A stretch of 64,000 nucleotides of DNA from Henricia sp. BOLD:AAB3569 (Eukaryota > Echinodermata > Asteroidea > Spinulosida > Echinasteridae), in NCBI GenBank assembly GCA_037783545.1, contig JBBELK010000816.1:1-64000 (forward strand). The letters are read 5' to 3'. Positions within the stretch are counted from its first letter, which is position 1. Each line of letters opens with the position of its first letter. Below are positions 1 to 13,631 of this stretch, piece by piece. Below the pieces are notes generated by a model. That model made no database searches and was not told where the DNA came from. It saw only the letters and a list, made by a program, of their open reading frames with translations. The position numbers and the translations under genes are program-made.

Positions 1-1450
1 AAAACAATTGACAGACTTTCGCCTGGAAATGGCAGAAAAATTTCAGAGTTTAGGAAAAAAGGGGTTGGAGCTTCAGGATGCTCCCGCAACCTGTGGCATG
101 CTCAGTCCATCGGACTGTCGTTGACACGGCCCAGTTTGGACGGAATTTGGTCAAAGTGTGGTCCAAACGTCGGCAAATTTGGAGGTCGAAAAATGTTCCG
201 ACGAACTTCAAATTTGCATGCTCAAGCACTCTATATGCGCACTTGTCCTAAAAAATTGACAGACTTTCGCCGGGAAATGGCAGAGAAATTTCAGAGTTTA
301 AGAAAAAAGGGTTGGAGCTTCCTGGATGCTCCCGCAACCTGTGGCTGTCTGTACACACCTCTTTGGTGTACTCCTGACTCGTGCGCATGCTCAGTCCATC
401 GGACTGTCGTTGACACGCCCAGTTTGGGACGGAATTTTGGTCAAAGTGTGGTCCAAACGTCGGCAAATTTGGAGGTCGAAAAATGTTCCGACGAACTTCA
501 AATTTTGCATGCTCCAAGCACTCTATATTGCGCACTTGTCCCTAAAAAATTGACAGACTTTCGCCGGAAATGGCAGAGAAATTTCAGAGTTTAAGAAAAA
601 AGGGGTTGGAGCTTCCTGGATGCTCCCGCAACCTGTGGCTGTCTGTACACACCTCTTTGGTGTACTCCTGACTCGTGCGCATGCTCAGTCCATCGGACTG
701 TCGTTGACACGGCCCAGTTTGGGACGGGATTTTGGTCAAAGTGTGGTCCAAACGTCGGCAAATTTGGAGGTCGAAAAATGTTCCGACGAACTTCAAATTT
801 TGCATGCTCCAAGCACTCTATATTGCGCACTTGTCCTAAAAAATTGACAGACTTTCGCCGGAAATGGCAGAGAAATTTCAGAGTTTAAGAAAAAAGGGGT
901 TGGAGCTTCCTGGATGCTCCCGCAACCTGTGGCTGTCTGTACACACCTCTTTGTGTACTCCTGACTCGTGCGCATGCTCAGTCCATCGGACTGTCGTTGA
1001 CACGGCCCAGTTTGGGACGGGATTTTGGTCAAAGTGTGGTCCAAACGTCGGCAAATTTGGAGGTCGAAAAATGTTCCGACGAACTTCAAATTTTGCATGC
1101 TCCAAGCACTCTATATTGCGCACTTGTCCTAAGAAATTGACAGACTTTCGCCGGGAAATGGCAGAGAAATTTCAGAGTTTAGAAAAAAGGGGTTGGAGCT
1201 TCCTGGATGCTCCGCAACCTGTGGCTGTCTGTACACACCTCTTTGGTGTACTCCTGACTCGTGCGCATGCTCAGTCCATCGGACTGTCGTTGACACGGCC
1301 CAGTTTGGGACGGGATTTTGGTCAAAGTGTGGTCCAAACGTCGGCAAATTTGGAGGTCGAAAAATGTTCCGACGAACTTCAAATTTTGCATGCTCCAAGC
1401 ACTCTATATTGCGCACTTGTCCTAAAAAATTGACAGACTTTCGCCGGGAA
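1..1450 (+). other. indel-rich start of the window (probable poorly polished contig end)
   Basis: The first five monomers differ from the rest by scattered single-base losses and gains, mostly in homopolymers. Examples are CAGTTTGGACGG instead of CAGTTTGGGACGG, CTCAAGCACTC instead of CTCCAAGCACTC, and CGCCGGAAATGG instead of CGCCGGGAAATGG. The first monomer also lacks about 41 bp, with GTGGC at 93-97 joined directly to ATGCTCAGTCC. The density of such changes falls along the next 4-5 kb. Loss of single homopolymer bases is typical of uncorrected long reads at a contig end, but genuinely decayed edge monomers would look similar. Confidence 0.55.
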
Positions 1451-2154
1451 ATGGCAGAGAAATTTCAGAGTTTAAGAAAAAAGGGGTTGGAGCTTCCTGG
1501 ATGCTCCCGCAACCTGTGGCTGTCTGTACACACCTCTTTGGTGTACTCCTGACTCGTGCGCATGCTCAGTCCTTCGGACTGTCGTTGACACGGCCCAGTT
1601 TGGGACGGGATTTTGGTCAAAGTGTGGTCCAAACGTCGGCAAATTTGGAGGTCGAAAAATGTTCCGACGAACTTCAAATTTTGCATGCTCCAAGCACTCT
1701 ATATTGCGCACTTGTCCTAAAAAATTGACAGACTTCGCCGGAAATGGCAGAGAAATTTCAGAGTTTAGGAAAAAAGGGGTTGGAGCTTCCTGGATGCTCC
1801 CGCAACCTGTGGCTGTCTGTACACACCTCTTTGGTGTACTCCTGACTCGTGCGCATGCTCAGTCCATCGGACTGTCGTTGACACGGCCCAGTTTGGGACG
1901 GGATTTTGGTCAAAGTGTGGTCCAAACGTCGGCAAATTTGGAGGTCGAAAAATGTTCCGACGAACTTCAAATTTTGCATGCTCCAAGCACTCTATATTGC
2001 GCACTTGTCCTAAAAAATTGACAGACTTTCGCCGGGAAATGGCAGAGAAATTTCAGAGTTTAAGAAAAAAGGGGTTGGAGCTTCCTGGATGCTCCCGCAA
2101 CCTGTGGCTGTCTGTACACACCTCTTTGGTGTACTCCTGACTCGTGCGCATGCT

Positions 2155-2169
2155 CAGTCCATCGGACTG
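2155..2169. repeat. monomer dyad CAGTCC-ATC-GGACTG (representative copy)
   Basis: This is a perfect 6-bp inverted repeat around a 3-base centre. It is present in nearly every monomer with centre ATC or TTC. The A/T choice at the first centre base splits the monomers into two recurrent types, and the TTC type often travels with other changes such as TTTGTGACGG downstream. The SINE described below inserted immediately after the left arm of this dyad, and the 58-bp deletion monomers near 54996 and 60170 lack it completely. Confidence 0.85.
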
Positions 2170-5100
2170 TCGTTGACACGGCCCAGTTTGGGACGGGATT
2201 TTGGTCAAAGTGTGGTCCAAACGTCGGCAAATTTGGAGGTCGAAAAATGTTCCGACGAACTTCAAATTTTGCATGCTCCAAGCACTCTATATTGCGCACT
2301 TGTCCTAAAAAATTGACAGACTTTCGCCGGGAAATGGCAGAGAAATTTCAGAGTTTAAGAAAAAAGGGGTTGGAGCTTCCTGGATGCTCCCGCAACCTGT
2401 GGCTGTCTGTACACACCTCTTTGGTGTACTCCTGACTCGTGCGCATGCTCAGTCCATCGGACTGTCGTTGACACGGCCCAGTTTGGGACGGAATTTTGGT
2501 CAAAGTGTGGTCCAAACGTCGGCAAATTTGGAGGTCGAAAAATGTTCCGACGAACTTCAAATTTTGCATGCTCCAAGCACTCTATATTGCGCACTTGTCC
2601 TAAAAAATTGACAGACTTTCGCCGGGAAATGGCAGAGAAATTTCAGAGTTTAAGAAAAAAGGGGTTGGAGCTTCCTGGATGCTCCCGCAACCTGTGGCTG
2701 TCTGTACACACCTCTTTGGTGTACTCCTGACTCGTGCGCATGCTCAGTCCATCGGACTGTCGTTGACACGGCCCAGTTTGGGACGGATTTTGGTCAAAGT
2801 GTGGTCCAAACGTCGGCAAATTTGGAGGTCGAAAAATGTTCCGACGAACTTCAAATTTTGCATGCTCCAAGCACTCTATATTGCGCACTTGTCCTAAAAA
2901 AATTGACAGACTTTCGCCGGGAAATGGCAGAGAAATTTCAGAGTTTAAGAAAAAAGGGGTTGGAGCTTCCTGGATGCTCCGCAACCTGTGGCTGTCTGTA
3001 CACACCTCTTTGGTGTACTCCTGACTCGTGCGCATGCTCAGTCCTTCGGACTGTCGTTGACACGGCCCAGTTTGGGACGGGATTTTGGTCAAAGTGTGGT
3101 CCAAACGTCGGCAAATTTGGAGGTCGAAAAATGTTCCGACGAACTTCAAATTTTGCATGCTCCAAGCACTCTATATTGCGCACTTGTCCTAAGAAAATTG
3201 ACAGACTTTCGCCGGGAAATGGCAGAGAAATTTCAGAGTTTAGGAAAAAAGGGGTTGGAGCTTCCTGGATGCTCCCGCAACCTGTGGCTGTCTGTACACA
3301 CCTCTTTGGTGTACTCCTGACTCGTGCGCATGCTCAGTCCATCGGACTGTCGTTGACACGGCCCAGTTTGGGACGGGATTTTGGTCAAAGTGTGGTCCAA
3401 ACGTCGGCAAATTTGGAGGTCGAAAAATGTTCCGACGAACTTCAAATTTTGCATGCTCCAAGCACTCTATATTGCGCCCTTGTCCTAAAAAATTGACAGA
3501 CTTTCGCCGGAAATGGCAGAGAAATTTCAGAGTTTAAGAAAAAAGGGGTTGGAGCTTCCTGGATGCTCCCGCAACCTGTGGCTGTCTGTACACACCTCTT
3601 TGGTGTACTCCTGACTCGTGCGCATGCTCAGTCCTTCGGACTGTCGTTGACACGGCCCAGTTTGGGACGGGATTTTGGTCAAAGTGTGGTCCAAACGTCG
3701 GCAAATTTGGAGGTCGAAAAATGTTCCGACGAACTTCAAATTTTGCATGCTCCAAGCACTCTATATTGCGCACTTGTCCTAAAAAATTGACAGACTTTCG
3801 CCGGGAAATGGCAGAGAAATTTCAGAGTTTAGGAAAAAAGGGGTTGGAGCTTCCTGGATGCTCCCGCAACCTGTGGCTGTCTGTACACACCTCTTTGGTG
3901 TACTCCTGACTCGTGCGCATGCTCAGTCCTTCGGACTGTCGTTGACACGGCCCAGTTTGGGACGGGATTTTGGTCAAAGTGTGGTCCAAACGTCGGCAAA
4001 TTTGGAGGTCGAAAAATGTTCCGACGAACTTCAAATTTTGCATGCTCCAAGCACTCTATAGTGCGCACTTGTCCTAAGAAATTGACAGACTTTCGCCGGG
4101 AAATGGCAGAGAAATTTCAGAGTTTAGGAAAAAAGGGGTTGGAGCTTCCTGGATGCTCCCGCAACCTGTGGCTGTCTGTACACACCTCTTTGGTGTACTC
4201 CTGACTCGTGCGCATGCTCAGTCCATCGGACTGTCGTTGACACGGCCCAGTTTGGGACGGGATTTTGGTCAAAGTGTGGTCCAAACGTCGGCAAATTTGG
4301 AGGTCGAAAAATGTTCCGACGAACTTCAAATTTTGCATGCTCCAAGCACTCTATATTGCGCACTTGTCCTAAAAAATTGACAGACTTTCGCCGGAAATGG
4401 CAGAGAAATTTCAGAGTTTAAGAAAAAAGGGGTTGGAGCTTCCTGGATGCTCCCGCAACCTGTGGCTGTCTGTACACACCTCTTTGGTGTACTCCTGACT
4501 CGTGCGCATGCTCAGTCCTTCGGACTGTCGTTGACACGGCCCAGTTTGGGACGGGATTTTGGTCAAAGTGTGGTCCAAACGTCGGAAAATTTGGAGGTCG
4601 AAAAATGTTCCGACGAACTTCAATTTTGCATGCTCCAAGCACTCTATATTGCGCACTTGTCCTAAAAAATTGACAGACTTTCGCCGGGAAATGGCAGAGA
4701 AATGTCAGAGTTTAAGAAAAAAGGGGTTGGAGCTTCCTGGATGCTCCCGCAACCTGTGGCTGTCTGTACACACCTCTTTGGTGTACTCCTGACTCGTGCG
4801 CATGCTCAGTCCATCGGACTGTCGTTGACACGGCCCAGTTTGGGACGGGATTTTGGTCAAAGTGTGGTCCAAACGTCGGCAAATTTGGAGGTCGAAAAAT
4901 TTTCCGACGAACTTCAAATTTTGCATGCTCCAAGCACTCTATATTGCGCACTTGTCCTAAAAAATTGACAGACTTTCGCCGGGAAATGGCAGAGAAATTT
5001 CAGAGTTTAAGAAAAAAGGGGTTGGAGCTTCCTGGATGCTCCCGCAACCTGTGGCTGTCTGTACACACCTCTTTGGTGTACTCCTGACTCGTGCGCATGC

Positions 5101-7028
5101 TCAGTCCATCGGACTGTCGTTGACACGGCCCAGTTTGGGACGGGATTTTGGTCAAAGTGTGGTCCAAACGTCGGCAAATTTGGAGGTCGAAAAATGTTCC
5201 GACGAACTTCAAATTGTGCATGCTCCAAGCACTCTATATTGCGCACTTGTCCTAAAAAATTGACAGACTTTCGCCGGGAAATGGCAGAGAAATTTAAGAG
5301 TTTAAGAAAAAAGGGGTTGGAGCTTCAAGGATGCTCCCGCAACCTGTGGCTGTCTGTACACACCTCTTTGGTGTACTCCTGACTCGTGCGCATGCTCAGT
5401 CCATCGGACTGTCGTTGACACGGCCCAGTTTGGGACGGGATTTTGGTCAAAGTGTGGTCCAAACGTCGGCAAATTTGGAGGTCGAAAAATGTTCCGACGA
5501 ACTTCAAATTTTGCATGCTCCAAGCACTCTATATTGCGCACTTGTCCTAAAAAATTGACAGACTTTCGCAGGGAAATGGCAGAGAAATTTCAGAGTTTAG
5601 GAAAAAAGGGGTTGGAGCTTCCTGGATGCTCCCGCAACCTGTGGCTGTCTGTACACACCTCTTTGGTGTACTCCTGACTCGTGCGCATGCTCAGTCCATC
5701 GGACTGTCGTTGACACGGCCCTGTTTGGGACGGGATTTTGGTCAAAGTGTGGTCCAAACGTCGGCAAATTTGGAGGTCGAAAAATGTTCCGACGAACTTC
5801 AAATTTTGCATGCTCCAAGCACTCTATATTGCGCACTTGTCCTACAAAATTGACAGACTTTCGCCGGGAAAGTGGCAGAGAAATTTCAGAGTTTAAGAAA
5901 AAAGGGGTTGGAGCTTCCTGGATGCTCCCGCAACCTGTGGCTGTCTGTACACACCTCTTTGGTGTACTCCTGACTCGTGCGCATGCTCAGTCCTTCGGAC
6001 TGTCGTTGACACGGCCCAGTTTGGGACGGGATTTTGGTCAAAGTGTGGTCCAAACGTCGGCAAATTTGGAGGTCGAAAATGTTCCGACGAACTTCAAATT
6101 TTGCATGCTCCAAGCACTCTATATTGCGCACTTGTCCTAAAAAATTAACAGACTTTCGCCGGGAAATGGCAGAGAAATTTCAGAGTTTAAGAAAAAAGGG
6201 GTTGGAGCTTCCTGGATGCTCCCGCAACCTGTGGCTGTCTGTACACACCTCTTTGGTGTACTCCTGACTCGTGCGCATGCTCAGTCCATCGGACTGTCGT
6301 TGACACGGCCCAGTTTGGGACGGGATTTTGGTCAAAGTGTGGTCCAAACGTCGGCAAATTTGGAGGTCGAAAAATGTTCCGACGATCTTCAAATTGTGCA
6401 TGCTCCAAGCACTCTTTATTGCGCACTTGTCCTAAGAAATTGACAGACTTTCGCCGGGAAATGGCAGAGAAATTTCAGAGTTTAGAAAAAAGGGGTTGGA
6501 GCTTCCTGGATGCTCCCGCAACCTGTGGCTGTCTGTACACACCTCTTTGGTGTACTCCTGACTCGTGCGCATGCTCAGTCCATCGGACTGTCGTTGACAC
6601 GGCCCAGTTTGGGACGGGATTTTGGTCAAAGTGTGGTCCAAACGTCGGCAAATTTGGAGGTCGAAAAATGTTCCGACGAACTTCAAATTTTGCATGCTCC
6701 AAGCACTCTATATTGCGCACTTGTCCTAAAAAATTGACAGACTTTCGCCGGGAAATGGCAGAGAAATTTCAGAGTTTAAGAAAAAAGGGGTTGGAGCTTC
6801 CTGGATGCTCCCGCAACCTGTGGCTGTCTGTACACACCTCTTTGGTGTACTCCTGACTCGTGCGCATGCTCAGTCCATCGGACTGTCGTTGACACGGCCC
6901 AGTTTGGGACGGGATTTTGGTCAAAGTGTGGTCCAAACGTCGGCAAATTTGGAGGTCGAAAAATGTTCCGACGAACTTCAAATTTTGCATGCTCCAAGCA
7001 CTCTATATTGCGCACTTGTCCTAAAAAA

Positions 7029-7323
7029 TTGACAGACTTTCGCCGGGAAATGGCAGAGAAATTTCAGAGTTTAAGAAAAAAGGGGTTGGAGCTTCCTGGA
7101 TGCTCCCGCAACCTGTGGCTGTCTGTACACACCTCTTTGGTGTACTCCTGACTCGTGCGCATGCTCAGTCCATCGGACTGTCGTTGACACGGCCCAGTTT
7201 GGGACGGGATTTTGGTCAAAGTGTGGTCCAAACGTCGGCAAATTTGGAGGTCGAAAAATGTTCCGACGAACTTCAAATTTTGCATGCTCCAAGCACTCTA
7301 TATTGCGCACTTGTCCTAAAAAA
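7029..7323 (+). repeat. representative consensus-like satellite monomer
   Basis: This copy, taken from one TTGACAGAC landmark to the base before the next, matches the majority base at nearly all positions I compared by eye. Along the unit it holds an A-rich then G-rich tract (AAGAAAAAAGGGG), a GTACAC...GTGTAC dyad, a GCGCATGC palindromic word, the dyad CAGTCC-ATC-GGACTG, the GGTCAAAGTGTGGTCC word used as transposon target, and a CGTCGG...CCGACG dyad. The orientation was chosen arbitrarily. I do not recognise the family. The unit length is longer than one nucleosome and shorter than two. Confidence 0.95.
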
Positions 7324-9620
7324 TTGACAGACTTTCGCCGGGAAATGGCAGAGAAATTTCAGAGTTTAAGAAAAAAGGGGTTGGAGCTTCCTGGATGCTC
7401 CCGCAACCTGTGGCTGTCTGTACACACCTCTTTGGTGTACTCCTGACTCGTGCGCATGCTCAGTCCATCGGACTGTCGTTGACACGGCCCAGTTTGGGAC
7501 GGGATTTTGGTCAAAGTGTGGTCCAAACGTCGGCAAATTTGGAGGTCGAAAAATGTTCCGACGATCTTCAAATTGTGCATGCTCCAAGCACTCTTTATTG
7601 CGCACTTGTCCTAAGAAATTGACAGACTTTCGCCGGGAAATGGCAGAGAAATTTCAGAGTTTAGGAAAAAAGGGGTTGGAGCTTCCTGGATGCTCCCGCA
7701 ACCTGTGGCTGTCTGTACACACCTCTTTGGTGTACTCCTGACTCGTGCGCATGCTCAGTCCATCGGACTGTCGTTGACACGGCCCAGTTTGGGACGGGAT
7801 TTTGGTCAAAGTGTGGTCCAAACGTCGGCAAATTTGGAGGTCGAAAAATGTTCCGACGAACTTCAAATTTTGCATGCTCCAAGCACTCTATATTGCGCAC
7901 TTGTCCTAAAAAATTGACAGACTTTCGCCGGGAAATGGCAGAGAAATTTCAGAGTTTAAGAAAAAAGGGGTTGGAGCTTCCTGGATGCTCCCGCAACCTG
8001 TGGCTGTCTGTACACACCTCTTTGGTGTACTCCTGACTCGTGCGCATGCTCAGTCCATCGGACTGTCGTTGACACGGCCCAGTTTGGGACGGGATTTTGG
8101 TCAAAGTGTGGTCCAAACGTCGGCAAATTTGGAGGTCGAAAAATGTTCCGACGAACTTCAAATTTTGCATGCTCCAAGCACTCTATATTGCGCACTTGTC
8201 CTAAAAAATTGACAGACTTTCGCCGGGAAATGGCAGAGAAATTTCAGAGTTTAAGAAAAAAGGGGTTGGAGCTTCCTGGATGCTCCCGCAACCTGTGGCT
8301 GTCTGTACACACCTCTTTGGTGTACTCCTGACTCGTGCGCATGCTCAGTCCATCGGACTGTCGTTGACACGGCCCAGTTTGGGACGGGATTTTGGTCAAA
8401 GTGTGGTCCAAACGTCGGCAAATTTGGAGGTCGAAAAATGTTCCGACGAACTTCAAATTTTGCATGCTCCAAGCACTCTATATTGCGCACTTGTCCTAAA
8501 AAATTGACAGACTTTCGCCGGGAAATGGCAGAGAAATTTCAGAGTTTAAGAAAAAAGGGGTTGGAGCTTCCTGGATGCTCCCGCAACCTGTGGCTGTCTG
8601 TACACACCTCTTTGGTGTACTCCTGACTCGTGCGCATGCTCAGTCCATCGGACTGTCGTTGACACGGCCCAGTTTGGGACGGGATTTTGGTCAAAGTGTG
8701 GTCCAAACGTCGGCAAATTTGGAGGTCGAAAAATGTTCCGACGAACTTCAAATTTTGCATGCTCCAAGCACTCTATATTGCGCACTTGTCCTAAAAAATT
8801 GACAGACTTTCGCCGGGAAATGGCAGAGAAATTTCAGAGTTTAAGAAAAAAGGGGTTGGAGCTTCCTGGATGCTCCCGCAACCTGTGGCTGTCTGTACAC
8901 ACCTCTTTGGTGTACTCCTGACTCGTGCGCATGCTCAGTCCATCGGACTGTCGTTGACACGGCCCAGTTTGGGACGGGATTTTGGTCAAAGTGTGGTCCA
9001 AACGTCGGCAAATTTGGAGGTCGAAAAATGTTCCGACGATCTTCAAATTGTGCATGCTCCAAGCACTCTTTATTGCGCACTTGTCCTAAGAAATTGACAG
9101 ACTTTCGCCGGGAAATGGCAGAGAAATTTCAGAGTTTAGGAAAAAAGGGGTTGGAGCTTCCTGGATGCTCCCGCAACCTGTGGCTGTCTGTACACACCTC
9201 TTTGGTGTACTCCTGACTCGTGCGCATGCTCAGTCCATCGGACTGTCGTTGACACGGCCCAGTTTGGGACGGGATTTTGGTCAAAGTGTGGTCCAAACGT
9301 CGGCAAATTTGGAGGTCGAAAAATGTTCCGACGAACTTCAAATTTTGCATGCTCCAAGCACTCTATATTGCGCACTTGTCCTAAAAAATTGACAGACTTT
9401 CGCCGGGAAATGGCAGAGAAATTTCAGAGTTTAAGAAAAAAGGGGTTGGAGCTTCCTGGATGCTCCCGCAACCTGTGGCTTTCTGTACACACCTCTTTGG
9501 TGTACTCCTGACTCGTGCGCATGCTCAGTCCTTCGGACTGTCGTTGACACGGCCCAGTTTGGGACGGGATTTTGGTCAAAGTGTGGTCCAAACGTCGGCA
9601 AATTTGGAGGTCGAAAAATG

Positions 9621-9622
9621 TT
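9621..9622. other. 19-bp deletion junction in one monomer
   Basis: The monomer reads AAAATGTT directly followed by GCATGCTCC, missing the 19 bases that normally span the CCGACGAACTTC word. The otherwise matching monomer near 12840 carries the same rare upstream GGCTTTCTG variant but lacks the deletion. The deletion is therefore younger than the duplication that relates these two monomers. Confidence 0.85.
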
Positions 9623-12600
9623 GCATGCTCCAAGCACTCTATATTGCGCACTTGTCCTAAAAAATTGACAGACTTTCGCCGGGAAATGGCAGAGAAATTT
9701 CAGAGTTTAAGAAAAAAGGGGTTGGATCTTCCTGGATGCTCCCGCAACCTGTGGCTGTCTGTACACACCTCTTTGGTGTACTCCTGACTCGTGCGCATGC
9801 TCAGTCCATCGGACTGTCGTTGACACGGCCCAGTTTGTGACGGGATTTTGGTCAAAGTGTGGTCCAAACGTCGGCAAATTTGGAGGTCGAAAAATGTTCC
9901 GACGAACTTCAAATTTTGCATGCTCCAAGCACTCTTTATTGCGCACTTGTCCTAAAAAATTGACAGACTTTCGCCGGGAAATGGCAGAGAAATTTCAGAG
10001 TTTAAGAAAAAAGGGGTTGGAGCTTCCTGGATGCTCCCGCAACCTGTGGCTGTCTGTACACACCTCTTTGGTGTACTCCTGACTCGTGCGCATGCTCAGT
10101 CCTTCGGACTGTCGTTGACACGGCCCAGTTTGTGACGGGATTTTGGTCAAAGTGTGGTCCAAACGTCGGCAAATTTGGAGGTCGAAAAATGTTCCGACGA
10201 ACTTCAAATTTTGCATGCTCCATGCACTCTATATTGCGCACTTGTCCTAAAAAATTGACAGACTTTCGCCGGGAAATGGCAGAGAAATTTCAGAGTTTAA
10301 GAAAAAAGGGGTTGGAGCTTCCTGGATGCTCCCGCAACCTGTGGCTGTCTGTACACACCTCTTTGGTGTACTCCTGACTCGTGCGCATGCTCAGTCCATC
10401 GGACTGTCGTTGACACGGCCCTGTTTGGGACGGGATTTTGGTCAAAGTGTGGTCCAAACGTCGGCAAATTTGGAGGTCGAAAAATGTTCCGACGAACTTC
10501 AAATTTTGCATGCTCCAAGCACTCTATATTGCGCACTTGTCCTACAAAATTGACAGACTTTCGCCGGGAAGTGGCAGAGAAATTTCAGAGTTTAAGAAAA
10601 AAGGGGTTGGAGCTTCCTGGATGCTCCCGCAACCTGTGGCTGTCTGTACACACCTCTTTGGTGTACTCCTGACTCGTGCGCATGCTCAGTCCTTCGGACT
10701 GTCGTTGACACGGCCCAGTTTGGGACGGGATTTTGGTCAAAGTGTGGTCCAAACGTCGGCAAATTTGGAGGTCGAAAAATGTTCCGACGAACTTCAAATT
10801 TTGCATGCTCCAAGCACTCTATATTGCGCACTTGTCCTAAAAAATTGACAGACTTTCGCCGGGAAATGGCAGAGAAATTTCAGAGTTTAAGAAAAAAGGG
10901 GTTGGAGCTTCCTGGATGCTCCCGCAACCTGTGGCTGTCTGTACACACCTCTTTGGTGTACTCCTGACTCGTGCGCATGCTCAGTCCATCGGACTGTCGT
11001 TGACACGGCCCAGTTTGGGACGGGATTTTGGTCAAAGTGTGGTCCAAACGTCGGCAAATTTGGAGGTCGAAAAATGTTCCGACGAACTTCAAATTTTGCA
11101 TGCTCCAAGCACTCCAAATTGCGCACTTGTCCTAAAAAATTGACAGACTTTCGCAGGGAAATGGCCGAGAAATTTCAGAGTTTAAGAAAAAAGGGGTTGG
11201 AGCTTCCTGGATGCTCCCGCAACCTGTGGCTGTCTGTACACACCTCTTTGGTGTACTCAGGACTCGTGCGCATGCTCAGTCCATCGGACTGTCGTTGACA
11301 CGGCCCAGTTTGGGACGGGATTTTGGTCAAAGTGTGGTCCAAACGTCGGCAAATTTGGAGGTCGAAAAATGTTCCGACGAACTTCAAATTTTGCATGCTC
11401 CAAGCACTCTATATTGCGCACTTGTCCTAAAAAATTGACAGACTTTCGCCGGGAAATGGCAGAGAAATTTCAGAGTTTAAGAAAAAAGGGGTTGGAGCTT
11501 CCTGGATGCTCCCGCAACCTGTGGCTGTCTGTACACACCTCTTTGGTGTACTCCTGACTCGTGCGCATGCTCAGTCCATCGGACTGTCGTTGACACGGCC
11601 CAGTTTGGGACGGGATTTTGGTCAAAGTGTGGTCCAAACGTCGGCAAATTTGGAGGTCGAAAAATGTTCCGACGATCTTCAAATTGTGCATGCTCCAAGC
11701 ACTCTTTATTGCGCACTTGTCCTAAAAAATTGACAGACTTTCGCCGGGAAATGGCAGAGAAATTTCAGAGTTTAAGAAAAAAGGGGTTGGAGCTTCCTGG
11801 ATGCTCCCGCAACCTGTGGCTGTCTGTACACACCTCTTTGGTGTACTCCTGACTCGTGCGCATGCTCAGTCCATCGGACTGTCGTTGACACGGCCCAGTT
11901 TGGGACGGGATTTTGGTCAAAGTGTGGTCCAAACGTCGGCAAATTTGGAGGTCGAAAAATGTTCCGACGATCTTCAAATTGTGCATGCTCCAAGCACTCT
12001 TTATTGCGCACTTGTCCTAAAAAATTGACAGACTTTCGCCGGGAAATGGCAGAGAAATTTCAGAGTTTAAGAAAAAAGGGGTTGGAGCTTCCTGGATGCT
12101 CCCGCAACCTGTGGCTGTCTGTACACACCTCTTTGGTGTACTCCTGACTCGTGCGCATGCTCAGTCCATCGGACTGTCGTTGACACGGCCCAGTTTGGGA
12201 CGGGATTTTGGTCAAAGTGTGGTCCAAACGTCGGCAAATTTGGAGGTCGAAAAATGTTCCGACGATCTTCAAATTGTGCATGCTCCAAGTACTCTTTAAT
12301 GCGCACTTGTCCTAAGAAATTGACAGACTTTCGCCGGGAAATGGCAGAGAAATTTCAGAGTTTAGGAAAAAAGGGGTTGGAGCTTCCTGGATGCTCCCGC
12401 AACCTGTGGCTGTCTGTACACACCTCTTTGGTGTACTCCTGACTCGTGCGCATGCTCAGTCCATCGGACTGTCGTTGACACGGCCCAGTTTGGGACGGGA
12501 TTTTGGTCAAAGTGTGGTCCAAACGTCGGCAAATTTGGAGGTCGAAAAATGTTCCGACGAACTTCAAATTTTGCATGCTCCAAGCACTCTATATTGCGCA

Positions 12601-13631
12601 CTTGTCCTAAAAAATTGACAGACTTTCGCCGGGAAATGGCAGAGAAATTTCAGAGTTTAAGAAAAAAGGGGTTGGAGCTTCCTGGATGCTCCCGCAACCT
12701 GTGGCTTTCTGTACACACCTCTTTGGTGTACTCCTGACTCGTGCGCATGCTCAGTCCTTCGGACTGTCGTTGACACGGCCCAGTTTGGGACGGGATTTTG
12801 GTCAAAGTGTGGTCCAAACGTCGGCAAATTTGGAGGTCGAAAAATGTTCCGACGAACTTCAAATTTTGCATGCTCCAAGCACTCTATATTGCGCACTTGT
12901 CCTAAAAAATTGACAGACTTTCGCCGGGAAATGGCAGAGAAATTTCAGAGTTTAAGAAAAAAGGGGTTGGAGCTTCCTGGATGCTCCCGCAACCTGTGGC
13001 TGTCTGTACACACCTCTTTGGTGTACTCCTGACTCGTGCGCATGCTCAGTCCATCGGACTGTCGTTGACACGGCCCAGTTTGTGACGGGATTTTGGTCAA
13101 AGTGTGGTCCAAACGTCGGCAAATTTGGAGGTCGAAAAATGTTCCGACGAACTTCAAATTTTGCATGCTCCAAGCACTCTTTATTGCGCACTTGTCCTAA
13201 AAAATTGACAGACTTTCGCCGGGAAATGGCAGAGAAATTTCAGAGTTTAAGAAAAAAGGGGTTGGAGCTTCCTGGATGCTCCCGCAACCTGTGGCTGTCT
13301 GTACACACCTCTTTGGTGTACTCCTGACTCGTGCGCATGCTCAGTCCATCGGACTGTCGTTGACACGGCCCAGTTTGGGACGGGATTTTGGTGAAAGTGT
13401 GGTCCAAACGTCGGCAAATTTGGAGGTCGAAAAATGTTCCGACGAACTTCAAATTTTGCATGCTCCAAGCACTCTATATTGCGCACTTGTCCTAACAAAT
13501 TGACAGACTTTCGCCGGGAAATGGCAGAGAAATTTCAGAGTTTAAGAAAAAAGGGGTTGGAGCTTCATGGATGCTCCCGCAACCTGTGGCTGTCTGTACA
13601 CACCTCTTTGGTGTACTCCTGACTCGTGCGC

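Noticed and set aside
2801..3496. A 231-codon open frame, and similar long frames (for example 37574-38221), across two or more monomers
   Set aside because: These arise where one-base indels in the satellite happen to restore the frame. The translations are shifted readings of the same repeat, overlap other open frames on both strands, and show no domain.
7029..7323. A hammerhead ribozyme in the satellite monomer, as known for some animal satellites
   Set aside because: I searched by eye for the conserved CTGATGA and GAAA core in the right arrangement and did not find it on either strand of the consensus monomer.
7029..7323. A genuine CENP-B box
   Set aside because: Only the first half (TTCGTCGGAA on the minus strand) resembles the motif; the required CGGG is absent. 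A TTCGCCGG word on the plus strand also fails at the core positions.
7100..7327. The ~75-codon frame that recurs in nearly every monomer (and ~73-81-codon frames on the other strand)
   Set aside because: Its recurrence is explained by the 295-bp period. Indels and stops interrupt it freely, and both strands are equally open, so no coding selection is visible.
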